NCBI GenBank assembly: GCA_032622095.1
Contig: CP136067.1
Coordinates: forward strand, 173,386,556-173,450,555
Origin: Siphonodentalium dalli
Lineage: Eukaryota > Mollusca > Scaphopoda > Gadilida > Siphonodentaliidae
Length of the DNA: 64,000 nucleotides
Direction of reading: 5' to 3'
The position numbers and the translations under genes are program-made. Below are positions 1-12,221 of the stretch, in pieces. A model generated the notes under the pieces. The model made no database searches and had not been told where the DNA came from. It was given only the letters and a program-made list of their open reading frames with translations. Position 1 is the first letter of the stretch, and the number at the start of each line of letters is the position of its first letter.

Positions 1-218
1 GCGCGTTGTGTCGATTTTGCTTATAAATCGGACGCCGTGCTTATAACATATTTATAACACCCAATCAGCCCGAGAAATTTACAATCAGTGATGAGTTTCT
101 GTTACCAATTATATATGTGGTCAGTCTTACAAACCTGGTCCGGTGAATACCAATCAATACTCCATAGTCGATATTACACCCATATAGTTCAACGCATCAG
201 TGATCGATTCATCTGGAC

Positions 219-255
<37 letters not shown>

Positions 256-1015
256 ACGGTGCCGAATGATGACATTTCAATTGAATTTTGTGTTAATCAT
301 GGATTAATTAAGGAGCACACTACTATTCTCTTCTTATGGGAATTATTCCTTATATGTACGTATCGGATTTATTTATTACATACAATCGAAGCCGGATATA
401 TAATATCACAAGCATCACTTTCGACCAATGTAAGTTATCCAATGGGGTCCGGTCATCGACCTTTATTTACTTTAAGTATCTGTTAGTTGTTTCCTGTGCT
501 GTAAAACGGTCTGTCGTTGATTGCATTTGTTCATTGTGCATTGGTGAGGGCGGGTACTAAATTTGCCACTGTTCTGGACAGTAACTGCAGGATTTCGTTG
601 TTCGAATACACCCGTCCCCCGATCTGAAGATTTAGTATGTCGTATTCGGTTATTCGGTTTTACAAACCTTTTAATTATTTACGTTTATATCTTTGGCACG
701 ATGTACATGTCGCCCCTGTCTTCCATGTCGTAACGTCCCTGCATATGCTTCTTTTGAGAAAACATGGTATCACAGCCCATATTAGTAATGCTCACCTCGG
801 CGGAAAACATCACTTATTTGAATGATCGCGAGTGCATAAATGGTCAATCAAGATGTGCACCGCGAATACAATGCATAGACTTGTTGTAATCACGACATAC
901 CGTTTGATAGAACAGGCGGCGACTTAAAGATCTTTACAGTAAATAAAGGTCGGTCACCGGACCTCATTAGATAACTTCCATTGGTCGAGGGCTGATTGGC
1001 GTGTTATAAATAGTG
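1..1015. repeat. Degenerate foldback unit at left edge
   Basis: Two pairs of inverted segments are visible. Bases around 45-75 (TTTATAACACCCAATCAGCC) match the reverse complement of about 983-1010. Bases around 432-475 (a GGTCCGGTCATCGACC core) match the reverse complement of about 917-970. No coding sequence was recognised in between. It looks like an old inverted-repeat mobile element or inverted duplication whose outer end may lie left of the window. No target duplication was found, so no superfamily is assigned. Confidence 0.45.
222..252. repeat. (TA)n microsatellite
   Basis: An uninterrupted TA dinucleotide run of about 31 bp. It inflates an apparent open frame here (a run of Tyr-Ile) that is not a gene. 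Confidence 0.95.
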
Positions 1016-1319
1016 CTGTATGTATACACAGAACGTCGATCGAAATGAATTCTTTGGCGAGTAACAAATCTACACTAATTGAATTCAGTGGACCGCTACT
1101 ATTCTATATAGGGTTGTATGCCGTGACAGATCCACAGTTGAAGTGACTTCTTCAATGAGTCGTTTGCAGAACAAACTATCATTGAGATGTTGTACTAGAA
1201 ATATCACATTATCATTAAGTCAAGCTCATCATCTATAGTAATCATTGTGTCCCCCTCGGGACACCGTTGTGTGGTCGATAAGCCTACATACGGGACGTTC
1301 GTGATGTTCAATGCTTTGC

Positions 1320-2560
1320 TTCCGGTCGGGCGGTTTCAATTAACGTGGGCACCGTCCCGCGAAAGTAATTCTACATTCCATAAAGATAGTTACCCTCCCA
1401 AATCCGGCGTCAATTCGATATATATATATCCTCGTTTGCTATGCATTTCTCTGGACGGAACGAGAATCCCAAAGTAGTCCGATAAAAAGGTCGTACATGT
1501 GTGGGATTTCCATCGACCAACTGACTAATATAATGCTGTTCCTATACAATCGTGCATTGATTATGCGAACATACGTATTTCTATAGACAAATATATACGG
1601 TACGGTATTCTGTTCATCGCGAAAGTTTGTATATACCAATAAGTTTATTTCACTGAAATGTGCGCTACTGCACATAATAATTAAAAAAACCCGGTATATA
1701 TCTAAAACCTGACAAACATGGTTCGATAAATAAACGAACTATTGATATACCAGCCTCATATGCTCTGAAAAACACTTCCAAAGTCACAGCAATTTTCAGA
1801 CGTTTTCAACTTTTCGCCAGAAGTAAGACAAACGCTCTTTATTGCTACCATATCAGGAATAGACTAGCACGAAACGCTCTTTTCTGTTCCATGTCGTGCA
1901 AATGGCTGGTTTGTATTTGGGACCCAAACACCGTATTCACAGTTTCATTTTTCATTACCTCAATGCGTCTTGTGTGGTTAAATAATGCTCGTATAAAGGT
2001 AGTTCTGATATGTATCGACCTATTTCGATACTGAGACAAATTCAAAAGCGAATAATATTATGCACATGTATTTTGGAGCTCAAACCGCCATGTGGCTTTA
2101 ACCAACTTTGAATTGGAACCAGCTTAATCCATTGCCGGACGACGTGTTACCAAATGGGAAAAGTTTGCTTGTCTCTCGAAAGTAATTCTACATTACGTAA
2201 AGATAGCTACAACGTCCTACGCTCCCAAATCGTTAATCCGATAAATATCCTCGTTGGTTATTCATTTCTGTGGACGGAACGAGAATCCCAACATGGTCCG
2301 GAAAAAAGGTCTTATTAGATTTTCATCGGCCAATGGACTAATATAAATGTATTCCTACGACCGTGAATTGATTACGAGAAAACATGTTTCTGAATATAGC
2401 GGTATGACCTGTCGGGCGGTTTCAATTAACGCGAACAGCGTCCTGCGAAAGTAATTCTGTATTCCTCCCAAATTGGTCGTTAAACTCGTCGGTTAAATAC
2501 TTTTTTCTTGACTGAACGAGGATTCCAACACGGTTTTGCAAATCGCACATAATGGGTGAT
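1320..2560. repeat. Three degraded direct copies of a ~240-bp repeat
   Basis: The segments beginning near 1327, 2165 and 2410 share GGGCGGTTTCAATTAACG, then CGAAAGTAATTCT, then CTCCCAAAT, then a GGACGGAACGAGAATCCCA-like block. The copies differ by many substitutions and indels, so this is an old local repeat. No open frame is conserved between copies. Confidence 0.6.
1741..2100 (+). repeat. Dispersed repeat, inverted partner at 29640-30100
   Basis: The block from 'ATTGATATACCAGC' through 'AACGCTCTTTATTGCTACCATATCAGGAATAGAC' (quoted in part) to 'CCGCCATGTGGCTTTAA' is repeated in inverse orientation at 29660-30010. Shorter pieces carrying the AACGCTCTTTATT / AAGAGCG core occur near 3795-3850, 11345-11385 and 23395-23500. 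No protein was recognised. It is a dispersed family of unknown class. Confidence 0.6.
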
Positions 2561-2599
2561 TAATTGATATAAGACTTAGGGAATGTGATCTAGAAAGTA

Positions 2600-4250
2600 C
2601 TCATTGTTCCGCGCATGGTCATCCACGCAAACATGATAACACAGATGAGTTGAAAACAACCAAAAACGACGAATTTATGCATCCCAAATGTCATATATAG
2701 AATACTTTATGAATCTAAATAGCATATGCAGAAAAATTATATATTTACTGAACGCAAAGGAAAACGCTGTTTATCGCTGATTTTTGTTTACCTTTCGGGT
2801 TCCTGACATAAATTCAAAACCCGGCGAGTGATTGGGCTCATAAATTCGAACTAATTTTGTGTATATAAAACGTACATGACTACATGTAACACCTGTCAAA
2901 TGCGATGGTCCATCTTTAATAGGTATATGTGGATATTCCATTCATTATGCAATCTAACCTTCCCGATATCGTGTTATTTGTGCATAGAGGGTTGGGCGAG
3001 TGTCCAACTGTTAAATTTGGACTGCCATCATAAACCATAGTAACCATTTCAGACCACAATAGGATTGCATTTTGTCGGTAATACTTCCACTGGGTTAATT
3101 CCTTCAGGTCTGTTTAATTCACATTAAAATATGGCTAGAAACCGAAAGTTATTTTTCTGTGAAATATCATACTACGTTCTTTCAAATATTTTTGTGTGGA
3201 TTGGAAGTAGCTGAAAACATATGAACAACAGATTTCACTGTCCAAGTGATCGTAGGACATGAATAATTGGAAACAAACCACAATTTACCACAAGTTCCAA
3301 ACAGTAGAAACGGATGTAGAAGATATATGAATGAAAATATCTATATTTTTCCAATTCAGATCATCATTTTGGCAGCCATCTTGCTATTGGAGTAGAATTG
3401 TTTCCTGGACAATGTAGTTGAATCAAAACCGCTTGGGTTAGAGACTTGATTAGTGACGTAGTTTCCGGGCTCTGAAGAACATTCTCCCTGTAGAACAGTT
3501 TGATAAAATTACGTTGGGAATGAAACAACCTCCACCATGTAGCACGCTATTTAACTATAATTATGCACACTTGTTGTCCTTTTAAAGGCACGTGAGGCCT
3601 TAATTGTCGAAAATATTCATATTTGTTCCAAACACCGTAAACAGAAAAACAGAAAAACGCATAGTTTCGTTCATATATATCATGACCATCGCGTAAACAG
3701 CATGTTATCATAAAGCCCTACTATATTTTACCTAAGCAAGAGCCTGATTGTGTTACAGAAGACAGCACAATGCTACTGGCTAATCACACACAAATGGCAT
3801 AAACGCTCTTTATTAGTTCCATATAAGGAATTCACCCACAAAGAACGCTCTGTATGTTTACCATCATAATATAAACAAACACCAGAAAAGTAACTTTTTA
3901 TGCTTTTGTTTACATAACAATAGTCAAATATATGACAATAACATACTGTTTATGCGATATTTCCTGTTTGTATACGGACAAAGTATGTCTACATTTTGAT
4001 GTTCTTTCTGTTTGTGGCGTTTTTTGACGTGTGGAAATATTTTTACAGGATACCCACCGCCAAGGCCAACCGTACCTTTAACATTTCTCCCACTCATGCA
4101 GTTATCAAAGTATACATTGGAATGGTCTATATTATTCATATGGAGGGGTGTTCAGGAATAATAAGCAGACGATAGATAAAACAAATGCAGAAGTATTCCT
4201 AGATATTATGGGACATGTTCAGATAATAAATTTAATGTGCGTTTGTTGAA
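2600..4250. other. No gene or clear repeat recognised
   Basis: AT-rich sequence with only short, unconvincing open frames. The segment at 4095-4245 (CATTGGAATGGTCTAT followed later by TTCAGATAATAAATTTAA) is a diverged interior piece of the CCCTTTCTAT-terminus family listed at 16319 and 36625. Confidence 0.5.
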
Positions 4251-4254
4251 CTTA

Positions 4255-4467
4255 CAGTAATGCTCTAAGTAATCGACACTTTAACTACAGCAGAATTATG
4301 GGTAACTTTTCAGGATTTAGTTGGAAATATGGCTTGTTGCCATTAATAGGAAAGCTCTCCCCGAGAGCTTTCCGATGAATGGCAACAAGCCATATTTCCG
4401 ACTAAATCCTGAAAAGTTACCCATAATTCTGCTGTAGTTAAAGAGCCGATTACTTAGGGCATTACTG
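4255..4467. mobile_element. 213-bp palindromic Tc1/mariner-like MITE
   Basis: The left end begins CAGTAATGCTCTAAGTAATC just after TA (4253-4254). The right end is the inverse, ending GGCATTACTG before TA (4468-4469). The arms pair over nearly the whole length, around a centre near 4360 (GCTCTCCCCGAGAGC). TA flanks with CAGT termini are the hallmark of Tc1/mariner-derived elements. A second copy of exactly the same length lies at 38322-38534. Confidence 0.85.
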
Positions 4468-4659
4468 TATTCTCTGAATATTTTCAAAGGACTAACTACT
4501 CAACAAAGTGCATTTAATATTGAAAGTGTTAATTGTCTTTTCGATTGGGAAATAACGCGGAAAGTCGACATTCATGCTCACACCATGAAAAGAGATGACT
4601 ATCTAACGACATGAGTAGTCTGTAAATTACTAAAGCGTATGTTTGTTGAATGGCATATT

Positions 4660-4850
4660 GATACGTTTTCCCAGCCTGTTCTCCCAAAATCGCACAATTA
4701 TCTGCTTACAATAGAACTTATTTCATAGGTTGATAATCTACTGAGAATCGCCTAATTTTGAGTCGATAATGTGGAGAAAATGAGACCGTTTTATTCACAT
4801 TATCGACTCATAATGAGGTGATTCTAAGTAGGTTATGTGCGCACAATGAC
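4660..4850. repeat. Inverted-arm repeat, second copy at 30340-30500
   Basis: Two arms, GAATCGCCTAATTTTGAGTC (about 4745) and GACTCATAATGAGGTGATTC (about 4805), are inverted copies flanking a short loop. The same structure plus 'CAGCCTGTTCTCCC' occurs in inverse orientation at about 30340-30500. It is probably a small foldback element. Confidence 0.6.
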
Positions 4851-5024
4851 ACATATAAGCCACCTCACGACTTTTCAGGTGTACGCTCTTTAACAAGTAT
4901 TTTCGCTGTGGCTCGAGGCAAAACACGAACTAACGGACATGTCTCCATTATCTGGTTATACTTCAGGATCAATTAATCAGATTATGTACCTATTTCACTG
5001 TATAGGTCGAGTATGTGCGTATTT

Positions 5025-5110
5025 GCGCGAGGATATGTTGTGATTTTCCGTGATGACCCCCCCCCCCCCGGCCTTATGGGAATTAGCCGTGTTGAATATC
5101 ACTCATATAT
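5025..5110 (+). repeat. Repeat with expanded C tract; twin at 6020-6090
   Basis: Both copies share TTTTCCGTGATGACC, then a C run, then GGCCTTATGGGAATTA and GCTGAATATCA-like sequence. The first copy has a run of 13 C (5057-5069), the second only five. The repeat therefore pre-dates the homopolymer expansion. Confidence 0.65.
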
Positions 5111-5377
5111 ATTTACAAAGAAAAAAATCACAAGTCTCGAAAATACACTCCCTCCCCTTCAGTTGGTATTTTCAGACTTCAAAGTTTCTAACTGTACTCA
5201 AAATTAAAACGTAATGCAACACTCAGGTGTAACAGTGACTGAAAGTATAGTAAAATATTTGATTGTCAATCTAAAATGACTCATTGGAAAATTTAGATAT
5301 CAAAATTATCTCAACCTATTGTGTTTGGTCTGAAATTTCCCACTGTTGTTGTGTCTTGTGTAAGAACATTCTAGCTG

Positions 5378-5807
5378 TTAAAGATGCATAATCAGAATTA
5401 ACGCTCGCAAATTACTATTTCCTTGGATTCGGGGGTAAAACATATTTTATTCGAGTCGAGGAATCCACCCATCAAAGCTCAGAGTGATCAGCTATCGATG
5501 TTTGAAATCTATTATTTTTAACCACCGATAATTTTAAGTGGCCAAGTAAACAGTCGACGAGAAGACTTTCTCTAACCAAATTGTGAATGAAGATGGATAA
5601 CACTATAAAATCAAGTGTTTTTTTTGTGTCAGATATCTGACAAACCGGCAAAGTTTCGTTGAACAAAATGTTGATAAATAACAGGTATTGGGCAATTTTA
5701 TTTTTGGGCAATTACTCGATTCTGATAACTCAAGCGGCGTTTTAAAAAAATGTTGTTGTTGGAATCTGATGATATGGGGACCATCGAATCGGATTGAGTA
5801 CCTTTAA
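5378..5807 (+). mobile_element. TTAA-flanked non-autonomous element (TTAAAG family)
   Basis: It starts at TTAA (5378-5381) followed by AGATGCATAATC and ends GATTGAGTACCT before TTAA (5804-5807). The termini are imperfect inverted repeats (AGATGCATAATC against AGGTACTCAATC). The interior carries the diagnostic GATATGGGGACCATCGAATC. Related copies lie at 16845-17291, 46489-46982 and 49364-49857, with a truncated one at 51454. It has no coding capacity. TTAA duplication fits piggyBac-like or Kolobok-like targeting, but the termini are not typical of piggyBac. Confidence 0.75.
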
Positions 5808-6158
5808 CAATTTCGACCAAATTCAGTTTGGTGAAACAAGTTTACCCCACCCTGACTCCGGGCGTAAGCTCCACGATGTGTACACATTGCCGATGTGTTT
5901 AATGCCCCCTGGTGAGAAAATAGCGTACAAAGTCGCCACTCATCACCACACCGTGGAAAGAGATGAATATCAGATTTAAGTAGTCTGTAAATTATTAAAC
6001 TGTTTGTTCGTCGGATGGAATAATGATACGATTTTCCGTGATGACCCCCGGCCTTATGGGAATTAACCGTGCTGAATATCAGTCATGTATACCAAGCGAA
6101 GGCATTCTCAAATATTAATGAAAACAACGGAATAAATCGATACTGTTTTAAATGATAT

Positions 6159-6493
6159 ACGGCGGTAACGCGTGTCTTTGTGATGCATGTATTATGCCAT
6201 GTGTGGGGATCATTATAACCGATGTACGGCGGTAACGCGTGTCTTTGTGGTGCATGTATTATGCCATGTGTGGGGATCATTATAACCGATGTACGGCGGT
6301 AACGCGTGTCTTTGTGATGCATGTATTATGCCATGTGTGGGGATCATTATAACCGATGTACGGCGGTAACGCGTGTCTTTGTGATGCATGTATTATGCCA
6401 TGTGTGGGGATCATTATAACCGATGTACGGCGGTAACGCGTGTCTTTGTGATGCATGTATTATGCCATGTGTGGGGATCATTATAACCGATGT
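6159..6493 (+). repeat. 67-bp minisatellite, five copies
   Basis: The unit starts with GGCGGTAACGCGTGTCTTTG and includes ATTATGCCATGTGTGGGGAT. Copies begin at 6161, 6228, 6295, 6362 and 6429, exactly 67 bp apart, and are almost identical. Because 67 is not a multiple of 3, the repeat produces a repetitive frame-shifting ORF on the minus strand that should not be called a gene. A decayed half unit survives near 6797-6830. Confidence 0.95.
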
Positions 6494-6760
6494 ATATCCA
6501 GCCTTCAAATAGTGTGTATGTCATTTGCAGAGTGAGGTCCTTCAGAGGGTGAATTGAGTAATGATACCACGCACAGTGGGCTAGCATAACCATGCAGATT
6601 TACCCTCTGGGGGCCCCTCATTCTGCTTAGGGCTCAGCGGAATGACGTTCCCAGAAGGTGAATTTGTCGATGCTAACCCACATTGCGGGATAGCGTCACT
6701 ACATTCACCCTCTGGTGACCTCATTCTGCAAATGACAAACAAACTATTTCATGGCTTGAT
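6494..6760. mobile_element. GAATGAGGTCCCC-family element beside the satellite
   Basis: It runs from CCAGCCTTCAAATAGTGTG to ACTATTTCATGGCTTG and contains two palindromic modules (GTGAGGTCC...GCCCCTCATTC and GACGTTCCCAGAAGG...GACCTCATTCTGC). It is flanked by near-identical ATGTATAT and ATGTATCG, consistent with an 8-bp hAT-type target duplication. It interrupts the end of the 67-bp satellite. Confidence 0.65.
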
Positions 6761-7599
6761 GTATCGTGTGTTCGTGCGAGTCGAGGTTCTGTCATGTTTT
6801 GGGATCATTATATCTGATGTATGGTGTTTTCTGGTGGATCGGTGACAGGGACGTGACTATATAGGGTCTCTTTTACGTGGTATATAACATAGAATGTCCG
6901 ACTGCCCCCCCCCTTTCCCCACGAACCAAACGCAAATTCTAAAGTTCCATTTTGCTTTTGAGTTGGAATTTTTCAACTGGTACCTCAAGCTTTACAACAG
7001 TTGTACGTTTCACTCTGACGTCCCATGCATCAGGTTGGAATTTCGCCAGAAACGGCGCTCTTATTATGCATACATTATATACCCAAATTCTGGTGGTGAG
7101 TAAGTTTTGTTTGTTTGTGAAATTGACACGTGACTTCCAGTTAGCAACTGTTTGGAGATTTTTAAATTTCGGAATCGGCAGATAAAAATAAAATTGTCAA
7201 CTTCACAACTTACAAAGGATTAGTTTCATTTGGACCAATTTCGCCAGTTAGCTTAACAAGACAGTCAATGACTGTGGGGTCGCTCACCAGACTGCAAAGA
7301 CTGATAAGACTGGGACTCTGGAGGCCAAAACAGTGAGCACTTTTCATAATCACTTTAAAAGAAGTAGATTTAAACAGGATACGTGGCTAGAGAGACTTCA
7401 AGTATGTAGCTTGGTAAAAAACCACCTTGAAATTGCCAACTGTACACTACTGATCACCCCCCTCCTCCAGCTCAACAAGTCCCCTCCCGACCGGGATCCA
7501 GACTCCCAAGTCTTAGGTTGGAATTTCACAACCGACACCTCAAACTTTCTCAATTGTTGGAAATTTCCAATCTCACAAGCGCCTTTTTCTAAAACCATT

Positions 7600-8240
7600 T
7601 AAACATGTTTGAAGCCCAATTATCCATGGACCCAAAACACAATACATGTATGTCAGACCAATCAGTCAGGTGGTTCCAAGGTAGATGTTTTAATGAATTT
7701 GGTATTTCTATGATTTTATTGGACACAAAAGTGTTAACTCCCCATAGACTGCCATTTCTTGACAGGTTGACCTCATTTTAACAAATCTGTATCTCAGTCA
7801 CTAAAGGATCTTCCTGATTCCTCCATACTATATGTAAGCTAAATAGTCCAAAATCCCTTGAGAAGACATTTTAAGAATTACTATAGAGACATATAGTTAT
7901 GTCCCTGGTCCCACCCTTTTAACCTGGTGACCCCATCTGAATAAATTTGAATCCCAGACACCAAAGAACCCTTCATACATATCATAAATATCAGTCAAAT
8001 AGACCTGATGGTCCTTGTGAAGGAAGCATATTAAGAGGGAAACTGTCCTTCGCTTGGCCCCTATTTGACCAGGTGACCCCATTAAAAAAATCTGAATTGC
8101 AGTCAAGGAAGAACATTCCATTCTATATAAGCCAACTAGTTCTTGCAAACATATTTTAAGAATTACTATGTAGTGAAATAGTTAAGTCTCTTGCTCTGCC
8201 CTTATTTGACTTTGTGATCCCATTTTCACAAATCTGATAA
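7600..8240 (+). repeat. Diverged repeat modules of the GGCCCTG family
   Basis: Recurrent phrases include TTAAGAATTACTATAGAG, TGTCCCTGGTCCCACCC, TTTGACCAGGTGACCCCATT, AAATCTGAATTGCAGTCA and CATACTATATGTAAGC. Together they form modules of about 150 bp, related to the longer array at 9745-10580. No coding function was recognised. Confidence 0.65.
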
Positions 8241-8394
8241 GGATAAAAATTAAGTTCCCCAGTTGAAGTTGGTGATATTCGCCCATTGGGCACCTCATTT
8301 ATGAATTTTATCTTCTGCAAATTAGGGGATATAGAAACTTCCTAGAAGGGAAATTTAACTAACAATGTAAATTTGATACTATAAATACTTCCCA

Positions 8395-9360
8395 GAAGAT
8401 GAGGCCTAAGCAGAATGAGGTCGTCAGAGTGTGAATTTGGTGATGCTAGCCTGCTGTGCCGGATAGCATCACAAAAAGCGTGTCTGTTCCTACATTGTGT
8501 ATGCCTGGCCTCAAGCAACACAATGTATTATACAACAAGCCTTGAAATAGTGTGATAGTGTGTCTGTCATTTGCAGAGTGAGGTCCCCAGAGGGTGAATT
8601 TAGTGACGCTAAATTCACCCTCTGGGGACCTCATTCTGATAAAGTCCTCAACTGCTATGGAAGACCTAGAATAAAATTGAATTTCCCCAGTTGAAGTTGG
8701 TGATGTTCACACATTGGGCCCCTCAATTATGAATTTTATCTTCTGCAAATTAGGGGATATAGAAACTTTCTAGAAGGGAAATTTAACTAACAACAATGTA
8801 AATTTGATACTATAGATACTTCCCAGAAGATGAGGCCTAAGCAGAATGAGGTCCCCAAATGGTGAATTTGGTGATGCTAGCCTTGAATCAAGCTTTGAAA
8901 TAGTCTGTCTGTTATTTGCAGAATGAGGTACCCAGAGGGTGAATTTAGTGAGGCTATCCTGCACAGCGGGCTAGTATCACTAAATTCACCCTCTGGGGAC
9001 CTCATTCTGATAAGGCCCTCAACTGCTATGGAAGACCTAGAATAAGAATGAAGTTCCCCAGTTGAAATTGGTGATGTTCACCCATTGGGCACCTCAATCA
9101 TGAATTTTATCTTCTGCAAATTAAGGGATACAAAAACTTCCTAGAAGGGAAATTTAACTAACAACAATGTAAATTTGATACTATAGATACTTCCCAGAAG
9201 ATGAGGCCTAAGCAGAATGAGATCTTGAGACTCTAGATACTTCCCAGAAGATGAGGCCTAAGCGGAATAAGGTTCTCAGAGGGTGTATTTGGTTATGCTA
9301 GCCTGCTGTGTAGGATAGCGTCACTAAATTCACCCTCTGGGAACCTCATTCTACAAATGC
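8395..9360. repeat. Cluster of nested GAATGAGGTCCCC-family elements
   Basis: At least three copies of a composite unit sit in tandem. The unit is TTCCCCAGTTGAAGTTGGTG, then GAATTTTATCTTCTGCAAAT, then ACTTCCCAGAAGATGAGGCC, then a palindromic module GAATGAGGTCCCC...GGGGACCTCATTC. Copies begin near 8240, 8670 and 9045. Module palindromes are at about 8575-8640 and 8925-9010. There are no open frames beyond chance. Confidence 0.75.
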
Positions 9361-9744
9361 CAGGCACTCTTTGAGAAAATGAAATTAATCTGATTTTAAT
9401 GACCACTGAGTGATAATATAAACAACAAGGGTGCTTCATTGATAACACCATTAATCTCATTTAAATTATGGATGACATGAATACACTCCCTGGGGACTCT
9501 GTCTAAGGCTGCAGTTCTAAGCTCTCTTTATCTCTCTATCTGCTTTGCCATGTGTGATGTCTATCAGTTCATAGGAGAGTTGCCTTGTAATGGGAATTTA
9601 AATAAATATACTTTATTTACCTGTGAGTTAGGATATGAGATAGGGTGGAATGCTGTTGGTTGGGGTGGGGTTCTGGGTCATTTGGGGGGGTGATATTTTT
9701 TGTTTGTATGTTAAATTGATCAAGGAGTTCCTGAATTTTTTATT

Positions 9745-10580
9745 ATTTTTTGGGGAATTATGGCCCTGGCTCCACACTATTTGACCCAGTGACCCCATTT
9801 GAACAAATCTGAACCCCAGTCATTCAATGACCCCACATACCAAATATAAACTAAATCGGCTTAATGGTTATTGACAAGAAGTCGTTATAAGAATTACCAA
9901 GGATGAATATAGTTATGGCCCTGGTTTCGCAACTGTTTGACACAGTGACCTCATTTGAACAAATATTAATGACAGTCACCTAGGGAACATCCACCCCAAA
10001 TATGATCAAAATGCAAAAATGTTATTTTTTGGTTTTTAGAGTTATGTCCCTGGCTCTGCCCCTAATTGACCCAGTGACCCAATTTGAACAAATCTGATTC
10101 CCAGTCACCCAAGGTCCATCAGTACCAAATATAAGCCCAATATTTTTGTAGAAGAAGTCATTGTAAGAATTACTATGAGTTATGGCCCTGGTTTCTCAAC
10201 TAATTGACCGGGTGACCTCATTTGAACAAATCTGAACACAAGTCACCCAAGGACCCTCCATACCAAATATTAGCTAAATCGGCACAATGGTTATTGACAA
10301 GAAGTTGTTGTAAGAATTACTGTGGAGGAATATAATTATGGCCCTGGTTTCGCAACTATTTGACCCAGTGACCTCATTTGAACAAATCTGAATGAGAGTC
10401 ACCTAGGGAACATCCACACTAAATATGAACCAATTTGGTATGATGGTTTCAGAGGAGAAGATGTTTAAAAAAAAGTTGACGGACAGACAGACATACGGAC
10501 GGACGGACGGACGACGGACGAGGAGTGATGACTATAGCTCCACCGGAGACTTCGTCTCAGGTGAGCTAATAAAAACAAGA
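9745..10580 (+). repeat. Tandem non-coding modules ending in a GACG tail
   Basis: Five to six modules of about 140-170 bp carry TTATGGCCCTGG, TTTGACCCAGTGACC, CATTTGAACAAATCTGA, CAGTCACCCAAGGA and AAATCGGCTTAATGGTTATT. The last runs into AAAAAGTTGACGGACAGACA, then (GGAC)n, then GATGACTATAGCTCCACCGG and AGGTGAGCTAATAAAAA. A fixed 3' terminus with a simple tail suggests retroposition in the + orientation, that is, a SINE-like or LINE-mobilised element. Confidence 0.7.
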
Positions 10581-10924
10581 GGAAATCATGGCACGGTTCA
10601 TGAAATCATTTACGTCATGCTGGCTTTGGGGGGCCAGAATCCAGACATGCAGCGTGTGTGGTTGCTCCACTATGTGTCACATACGATTCTATTATTGTCA
10701 GCGACATTTTCGAATCACCGTAAAATCTATCGTTGCCATGTTTCCTGTCTTATCTATATACATGTATTATGTTTAATATACCACGTTTTTAATTCTTATT
10801 ATATCGTGTTTGATCTATTTTATTTATATATTATTCGGTACTTTATTGAATACTGTTAAATTCAACACTGCGTTGGTTGTGCTTCGACAACTCTTAGTAT
10901 CGACGTTAATACATTCCGATTCTA

Positions 10925-11004
10925 TTAACCGAACACCTCTCTAAACCGAACATAAAGGCCGGTCCGAAGGGTGTTCGCCTGTTCGGTTTGGGGAGGTCTT
11001 ACTG
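10925..11004. mobile_element. Tc1/mariner-type terminal fragment
   Basis: The right end reads CTGTTCGGTTTGGGGAGGTC then TTACTG before TA. In inverse it reads TA-CAGTAAGACCTCCCC, a mariner-style terminus. A partly inverted copy (ACACCTCTCTAAACCGAACA) sits immediately to the left, so this is a collapsed foldback. Confidence 0.6.
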
Positions 11005-11425
11005 TACTTGAATATTTCACCTCAGCCATAAAAAGCGCCTCCTGATTGGCCGAGAGCTGTGTCCTATTTTGAGTAGTGGTGTGCTAAATTTATCGCACTA
11101 ATATACATACCGGTACCTGTATATAGCATCATGCTAAATTTAGCTTAATTTATTAAAACTACACCAAACTCGACCGCAAAAATAAAGGTATCCACCAATA
11201 TATTTACCGAGGCGTGTCCAAATGAAATTAAACGTTACTATGAACGTTCCGAGTATCAAAATACGTCGATAACAATGTCAAATACTTGTAAGTGAACTTT
11301 ATAGGTATCAGAAAGTTGTGAAATCTAGACAAATCGTGACTCGTTTTTTCTTCGGCATGGAACAATAAAGAACGTTCAGAGTCAATATACTTCTTATTTC
11401 TAGCGTTGGTCTAATTTCTGCGCGG

Positions 11426-11814
11426 ATACAAGCCTAGCGGGCTAGCATAACTAAATTAACCCATTTGGAGACCTCATTCTGCTTAGGCCTCATCTTCTCT
11501 GGAGTTTCTTTATGATAACATTTCTATAGAAACTTCTTCACATAAATTATATTTCTTTTTTAGTTTAGTTTCTCTATATCCCAAAATTGGCAGACGACAC
11601 ATTGCACAACCGAGGTTCCCAATGGGTGTACATCACAATATTATCCATTTGGGAACATCAGTCTGGATCTATGTCTCCCATAGAAGATGAGGCCATGGAA
11701 AATGAGGTTCCCAGGGGTTGAATTCAGTGATGATAGCTATGCGGGATAGCGTCACTAAATTCACCCTCTGGGGGACCTCATTCTGCAAATGACAGGCACA
11801 CTAAACTCAGGCTT
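11426..11814. mobile_element. Composite GAATGAGGTCCCC-family element
   Basis: It is bounded by CAAGCC (about 11430) and GGCTTG (about 11812). It contains GACCTCATTCTGCTTAGGCC, then ATATCCCAAAATTGGCAGAC, then a second palindromic module TCCCAGGGGTTGAATTCAG...TTCACCCTCTGGGGGACC. The same long layout occurs at 38783-39192 and 55632-56065. A convincing 8-bp target duplication was not found for this copy. Confidence 0.65.
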
Positions 11815-12221
11815 GTATGCGGTGATTCGTTTATTTATCGATCAAAATATAAAATAAACCCGCCTGTGTTCAGCCTATACATATACATGTATTCATGGTT
11901 TGTGACATAATACTAAACACAGACGATTCTTGAAATGGGCCTATGAAATGCTATCTTTATGGCAAGGGCCAAGGCGACGTGGGTTATGCTATAGTCTCAA
12001 ATGAATCTCTGTTACATGTTTACACTTATTTCTTACAGAAATGGTGAAAGAATACCAATGATGGCTAGTAGATTGGCTGTGACCTGTTTGGTGTTCATCC
12101 CGGCTGTGTGGCATTACACATACGGTAGGTGTTCGTGTTTTGGTGATATTCCCGACAGTGTGGCATTGTAAACACACACATGTATATACGTACATACGGT
12201 TATATAGGCTTAGTGTTGCTG

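Noticed and set aside
6083-6322. Repetitive minus-strand ORF (79 codons)
   Set aside because: It is the translation of the 67-bp minisatellite; the period is not a multiple of three and the frame drifts between copies.
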